Shown piece after piece: positions 60,321-64,000 of a stretch of DNA of 64,000 nucleotides; positions within the stretch are counted from its first letter, which is position 1; the number at the start of each line of letters is the position of its first letter. The position numbers and the translations under genes were made by a program. Under the pieces are notes generated by a model. It was not told the DNA's origin and made no database searches. It saw only the letters and a list, made by a program, of their open reading frames with translations. Source of the DNA: Vibrio sp. Isolate34 (GTDB taxonomy: Bacteria; Pseudomonadota; Gammaproteobacteria; Enterobacterales; Vibrionaceae); assembly GCF_022397915.1 (NCBI RefSeq), contig NZ_JAKEUO010000009.1, positions 60,665-124,664 on the forward strand, given 5' to 3'.

Positions 60321-61784
60321 ATGATGACTCAATTACAGAATGTTCAAGCAGAAAACGCACTTTACATTGGCGGCGAATGGCAAGCGGGTGTAAGTACCGT
60401 TGCGAACATTAACCCATCAGATATTTCTGAAAACATCGGTAACTTTGCGCAAGCAAGTGCTGAACAAGTTCAACAAGCGATTTCAGCGGCGAAGCACGCT
60501 CAACCAGAGTGGGAAAAAACGCCAATTGAACGCAAGCAAGCGGTACTTCAAGCGATTGGTGACGAGCTGATTGCACGTTGTGATGAACTAGGCACGCTTC
60601 TTTCTCGTGAAGAAGGTAAGCCTTTTGCTGAAGGTCGTGGTGAGATTTACCGTGCTGGTCAGTTCTTCCAATACTTCGCGGCTGAGGTGCTTCGTCAAAT
60701 TGGCGACAACGCAGACTCAGTACGCCCTGGTGTTTCTGTTGAAGTGACTCGTGAAGCGGTAGGCGTTATCGGCATCATCTCTCCTTGGAATTTCCCGACA
60801 GCAACGGCTGCTTGGAAAATTGCTCCAGCACTGGCTTTCGGTAACAGCGTTATCTGGAAACCAGCAAACTTAACACCAGCAAGTGCGGTTGCACTTACTG
60901 AGATCATCCACCGCCAAGGTATCCCTGCAGGTACGTTTAACCTTGTACTAGGTAGCGGTTCAACGGTAGGTGATGCACTGATCAACTCTAAAGAAGTGAA
61001 CGGTGTGAGCTTTACCGGTTCTGTTGATACGGGTCGTAAGGTTGCGGCTGCTACCGCACCAAACTTCGTTCGTTGCCAACTGGAAATGGGCAGTAAAAAC
61101 GCACTTGTTATCGCAGACGATGCTGATATCCAAACTGCGGTTGATGCAACGATTGCCGGTTCATTCTCTGGTGCAGGTCAAAAATGTACTGCGTCTTCTC
61201 GCCTTGTGGTTATGGATAGCATTCACGACCAATACGTTGAAGCACTAATCAAACGTATGAGCGAGCTGAAAGTGGGTCACGCACTGGAAGAGGGCGTGTT
61301 CATGGGCCCTGTTGTGGACGGCAACCAATTGGAAGCAAACCTAGGTTGGGTTGAGAAAGCACGTCAAAGCGGCGGTGAGCTGGCATTTGGTGGTGAACGC
61401 TTGAACATGAAGCACGAAGGTTTCTACATGTCTCCAACGTTGTTCTTGAACACTAAGAACGATTGGGAAGTGAACCAAGAAGAAGTGTTCGCACCAATGG
61501 CAAGCGTGATTCGAGTGGCTGACTTGGACGAAGCGATTGCAACAACTAACGATACTCGCTTTGGCCTAACTGGCGGCATCATCACTCAAAGCCTACGTAC
61601 GAGCGCACTGTTCAAGCAACAAGCTCAAACTGGTTGTGTGATGGTGAACCTACCAACCGCAGGTACGGATTACCACGTACCGTTTGGCGGTCGTAAAGAG
61701 TCTAGCTTCGGTCCTCGTGAGCAAGGTCAATACGCGAAAGAGTTCTACACAGTGGTTAAGACGGCTTACCAGCGTCCTTATTAA
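60321..61784 (+). CDS. NAD(P)-dependent aldehyde dehydrogenase
   Basis: 487 residues, typical for the family. Catalytic Cys lies in SGAGQKCTASSRLV near residue 287 and the Glu in CQLEMGSKNALV near 253; IISPWNFPTATAAWKIAPALAFGNSVIWKPA is the cofactor-binding stretch. It most resembles alpha-ketoglutarate-semialdehyde dehydrogenases, which convert that aldehyde to 2-oxoglutarate in hydroxyproline, pentose or betaine breakdown, but related specificities cannot be excluded. It starts 196 bases after the RidA gene, with AAGGA upstream. Two in-frame ATGs (60321 and 60324) are adjacent. Confidence 0.88.
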   Translation: MMTQLQNVQAENALYIGGEWQAGVSTVANINPSDISENIGNFAQASAEQVQQAISAAKHAQPEWEKTPIERKQAVLQAIGDELIARCDELGTLLSREEGKPFAEGRGEIYRAGQFFQYFAAEVLRQIGDNADSVRPGVSVEVTREAVGVIGIISPWNFPTATAAWKIAPALAFGNSVIWKPANLTPASAVALTEIIHRQGIPAGTFNLVLGSGSTVGDALINSKEVNGVSFTGSVDTGRKVAAATAPNFVRCQLEMGSKNALVIADDADIQTAVDATIAGSFSGAGQKCTASSRLVVMDSIHDQYVEALIKRMSELKVGHALEEGVFMGPVVDGNQLEANLGWVEKARQSGGELAFGGERLNMKHEGFYMSPTLFLNTKNDWEVNQEEVFAPMASVIRVADLDEAIATTNDTRFGLTGGIITQSLRTSALFKQQAQTGCVMVNLPTAGTDYHVPFGGRKESSFGPREQGQYAKEFYTVVKTAYQRPY

Positions 61785-61804
61785 TCCACTTTCTAAATAA
61801 GAAT

Positions 61805-61881
61805 TGGATAGCTGAAGATATTAACTTCCTAGCTATCCAGCTATCCAGCTATCGAATTGGCCTGATTCACAGAGTCAGGCC
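61805..61881. repeat. Intergenic hairpins and 8-base repeats after the aldehyde dehydrogenase gene
   Basis: TGGATAGCT (61805-61813) pairs with AGCTATCCA (61831-61839), the latter part of a triple AGCTATCC/AGCTATCC/AGCTATCG run at 61831-61854. Next comes TTGGCCTGA ... TCAGGCCAA (about 61858-61884), a perfect 9-bp stem. No T-run follows, so processing or attenuation before the dipeptidase gene is more likely than full termination. Confidence 0.5.
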
Positions 61882-62002
61882 AACATTCAAACCAAAGTAG
61901 CAAACGAACTTAGACAAGTGATTTAACCCATTTTTGAAAACATGTTATTTGAGCGTGTTTTCAAAACCGAGCTAGAACACTGAGCTTTCAATAGGAGTGG
62001 TT

Positions 62003-62998
62003 ATGTACCAGCAACGGATTGTTATAGATGGATTGCAATACTGCAATTGGAACAGAGAATATTTCCAAACACTAAAGGCGAGCGGCATTACAGCAGTTCA
62101 CGCTACCGCGGTTTATCACGAGACAGCTCGTGAAACCTTATCTCGCTTTGCAGAGTGGAACTTAAGATTCGAGCAGAATGCAGACCTTATCATGCCGATT
62201 CACTCAATGGCTGATGTTGAGACTGCAAAAGCGACCGGCAAAGTCGGTATTTTCCTAGGCGCTCAGAACTGTTCTCCAATCGATGATGAGATTGGTCTTA
62301 TCGAAGTGATGCGTAAGCAAGGTCTTTTGATCATGCAGCTGACTTACAACAACCAGAGCTTATTGGCGACAGGTTGCTACGAGAAGAACGACACCGGTAT
62401 TACGCGCTTTGGTAAACAAGCCATCGAAGAGATGAACCGAGTGGGCATGATCATCGATATGTCTCACAGTGCCGAGCGCTCAACACTTGAAGCAATTGAT
62501 TTGTCTTCTCGTCCTATTTGTATCAGCCATGCGAACCCAACGTTTGCTCATGATGCACTTCGCAACAAATCAAACGATGTGATTAAAGCGCTAACTGCAC
62601 GCGGTGGCTTAATCGGATTCAGCTTATACCCATTCCACCTACCAAACGGCAGCCAATGTACGTTGGAAGACTTCTGTCAGATGGTTGCGACCACTGCTGA
62701 CATAGTTGGCGTCGAACACCTCGGTATTGGTAGTGACCTATGCTTAAACCAACCTCAAGCCGTTCTTGAATGGATGAGAAATGGTCGTTGGTCTAAAGCA
62801 ATGGACTACGGCGAAGGCTCTGCGAACAACTCAGGTTGGCCAGATGCGTTGCCTTGGTTCTGTGGTAGTGCGGGTATGGAAAACATATATAACGGATTGA
62901 TGCGTCATGGTTTCAGCGAGTCTGAAGCTGGGCAAGTCTTGGGAGAAAACTGGTTTAACTTCTTGAAAGATGGCTTAGAGCCTCAAACCAAGGGTTAA
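62003..62998 (+). CDS. M19 (membrane dipeptidase)-family protein, atypical active site
   Basis: 331 residues from the ATG at 62003, 5 bases after AGGAG; the GTG at 61997 lies inside the ribosome site. The renal dipeptidase fold is recognisable: GKVGIFLGAQNCSPIDDEIGLIEVMRKQGLLIMQLTYNNQ, IIDMSHSAERSTLEAI, PICISHANPTF and LGIGSDL, giving the central Glu/Gln region and two His ligands. The usual N-terminal DGHND, which supplies two metal ligands, reads DGLQY here, so classical dipeptidase activity is doubtful. A similar M19 homologue lies in the choline/dimethylglycine locus of Pseudomonas aeruginosa. It comes before a BCCT transporter gene. Confidence 0.82.
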   Translation: MYQQRIVIDGLQYCNWNREYFQTLKASGITAVHATAVYHETARETLSRFAEWNLRFEQNADLIMPIHSMADVETAKATGKVGIFLGAQNCSPIDDEIGLIEVMRKQGLLIMQLTYNNQSLLATGCYEKNDTGITRFGKQAIEEMNRVGMIIDMSHSAERSTLEAIDLSSRPICISHANPTFAHDALRNKSNDVIKALTARGGLIGFSLYPFHLPNGSQCTLEDFCQMVATTADIVGVEHLGIGSDLCLNQPQAVLEWMRNGRWSKAMDYGEGSANNSGWPDALPWFCGSAGMENIYNGLMRHGFSESEAGQVLGENWFNFLKDGLEPQTKG

Positions 62999-63228
62999 CG
63001 GTTTCTCGTGAGCCATCATCGAATTAGCAGCCTTCTAACAAACGTTCAATAAGCAAGTGCTGCTTAAACCAATTTCACTATTCAAAAGGAACAACGGTCT
63101 ATTTCGCAACGCGGTAACCCAAACATGGATTAGCCTGCCCAACACAAAAAACAATAGGGCAGGTGTTAAATACACCCTTGTAGTCATCATTCAAATGACA
63201 GCTGCAAAGAAACCTCTGGAGTCAGAGT

Positions 63229-64000
63229 ATGTCTGATTTAACCAATAGCGTGAAATCTTCTAGCTTAAATGCGGGTCAAACACACACAACAATTAATGCA
63301 AAAAGCAACACAAACCAGTCTGAATCTACGTCAGACAAATTAGGGTTATCCAACCCGGCACTTTGGTACAGCGGCGGCTTTATCGCTCTGTTCGTGACAC
63401 TTGCTTTATTTGACGGCGAGCTACTATCAAGCCTAGTCAACACGGGCTTTGCGTGGTCGGTAAAAGTATTCGGTCCTTACTGGCAAATGCTTCTTCTTCT
63501 GACCTTTCTTATTGGTCTTGGCCTAGCGGCAGGGCGAACAGGTAAGGTTATCCTTGGCGGCATCGCGAAACCTGAAATGGACGGCTTCCGTTGGATGGCG
63601 ATTATCTTCTGTACGTTACTTGCAGGTGGCGGCGTATTTTGGGCTGCAGCAGAGCCGATTGCTCACTATGTTAGTCCACCGCCATTGTATGGTGCACAAG
63701 AAAACGCACAGCAAGGTGCAGTGAACGCTCTATCGCAATCTTTCATGCACTGGGGTTTCCTAGCATGGGCAATCGTCGGCAGCTTAACGTCTATTGTGGT
63801 TATGCATCTTCACTATGACAAAGGCTTACCGCTTAAACCTCGTATTTTGCTTTACCCAGTATTGGGCGAACGCGCACTGAAAGGTCATACAGGCGCTCTG
63901 ATTGATGCGTGTTGTATTGTCGCTGTAGCGGCGGGCACCATTGGCCCTATTGGGTTCTTGGGCTTGCAAGTGAGCTATGCACTGAACGCACTGTTTGAGA
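63229..64000 (+). CDS. BCCT-family betaine/carnitine/choline transporter, N-terminal part (cut by window edge)
   Basis: About 257 residues are in the window; the family is normally 500-700. A polar head of about 40 residues (Ser/Thr/Asn-rich) precedes the first membrane helices (LWYSGGFIALFVTLALFDG, VKVFGPYWQMLLLLTFLIGLGLAAG). FRWMAIIFCTLLAGGGVFWAAAEPIAHYVSPPP contains the AxxGxGxxFW-like BCCT signature, followed by SQSFMHWGFLAWAIVG. It would import a quaternary or tertiary ammonium solute with Na+ or H+. With RidA, an aldehyde dehydrogenase and an M19 homologue upstream it points to use of such a compound as nutrient. The ATG at 63229 has CTGGAG 12 bases upstream. Confidence 0.9.
   Translation, partial: MSDLTNSVKSSSLNAGQTHTTINAKSNTNQSESTSDKLGLSNPALWYSGGFIALFVTLALFDGELLSSLVNTGFAWSVKVFGPYWQMLLLLTFLIGLGLAAGRTGKVILGGIAKPEMDGFRWMAIIFCTLLAGGGVFWAAAEPIAHYVSPPPLYGAQENAQQGAVNALSQSFMHWGFLAWAIVGSLTSIVVMHLHYDKGLPLKPRILLYPVLGERALKGHTGALIDACCIVAVAAGTIGPIGFLGLQVSYALNALFE

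Overview
The window looks like part of a Vibrio genome, most likely the second chromosome of a Splendidus-clade or related species. This rests on moderate GC, the protein sequences, the E. coli-like rbsDACBK-rbsR order, the yejABEF block, and a complete extra F1Fo ATP synthase operon of the kind some Vibrio and Photobacterium carry besides the main one. Nothing here is a plasmid backbone, prophage, integron or CRISPR locus. The species call is inference.

Layout. (1) 1-3786: nitrogen assimilation. nirB (cut by the window edge) and nasA diverge, each behind a sigma54-type -24/-12 promoter, with two NtrC-like half-sites midway. (2) 3790-4430: an ORF-less group II intron just after the nasA terminator. 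(3) 4488-12673: an acid-degradation locus with an enoate-reductase-like flavoprotein, an AraC regulator and a divergent CoA-transferase/FadB-like/FadA-like operon. (4) 12674-13450: about 0.8 kb of gene-free, hairpin-rich DNA, a candidate structured RNA or decayed retroelement. (5) 13623-16678: an outer-membrane protein and two secreted Ntn-type amide hydrolases, with a telomere-like hexamer repeat between genes. (6) 17551-20553: an ABC-2 exporter. (7) 20839-27317: ribose uptake and phosphorylation under twin RbsR operators. (8) 27382-35069: a phosphatase-fold hydrolase, the Yej peptide importer and an S4 RNA-binding protein.

(9) 35196-48714 is the most novel part: a catabolic island of two tandem-domain SnoaL-like proteins, an SSS symporter, a TRAP transporter, a LacI regulator, an HpcH/HpaI aldolase, a histidinol-dehydrogenase-like polyol oxidase, an SDR, a bicupin and an alpha/beta hydrolase. 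Four 20-bp palindromes of one design (close to TTTTGSATWCGWATSCAAAA) precede the four transcription units, so the LacI protein probably controls all of them as one pathway. The substrate cannot be read from the sequence; the gene set resembles dihydroxypropanesulfonate catabolism without its desulfonating enzymes.

(10) 48851-50806: LysR and a nitrilase-family amidase. (11) 50970-57867: atpIBEFHAGDC, a full second ATP synthase, with an 0.8 kb AT-rich leader. (12) 58681-64000: LysR, RidA, an aldehyde dehydrogenase, an atypical M19 dipeptidase homologue and the start of a BCCT transporter, probably a methylated-amine or imino-acid utilisation locus continuing beyond the window.
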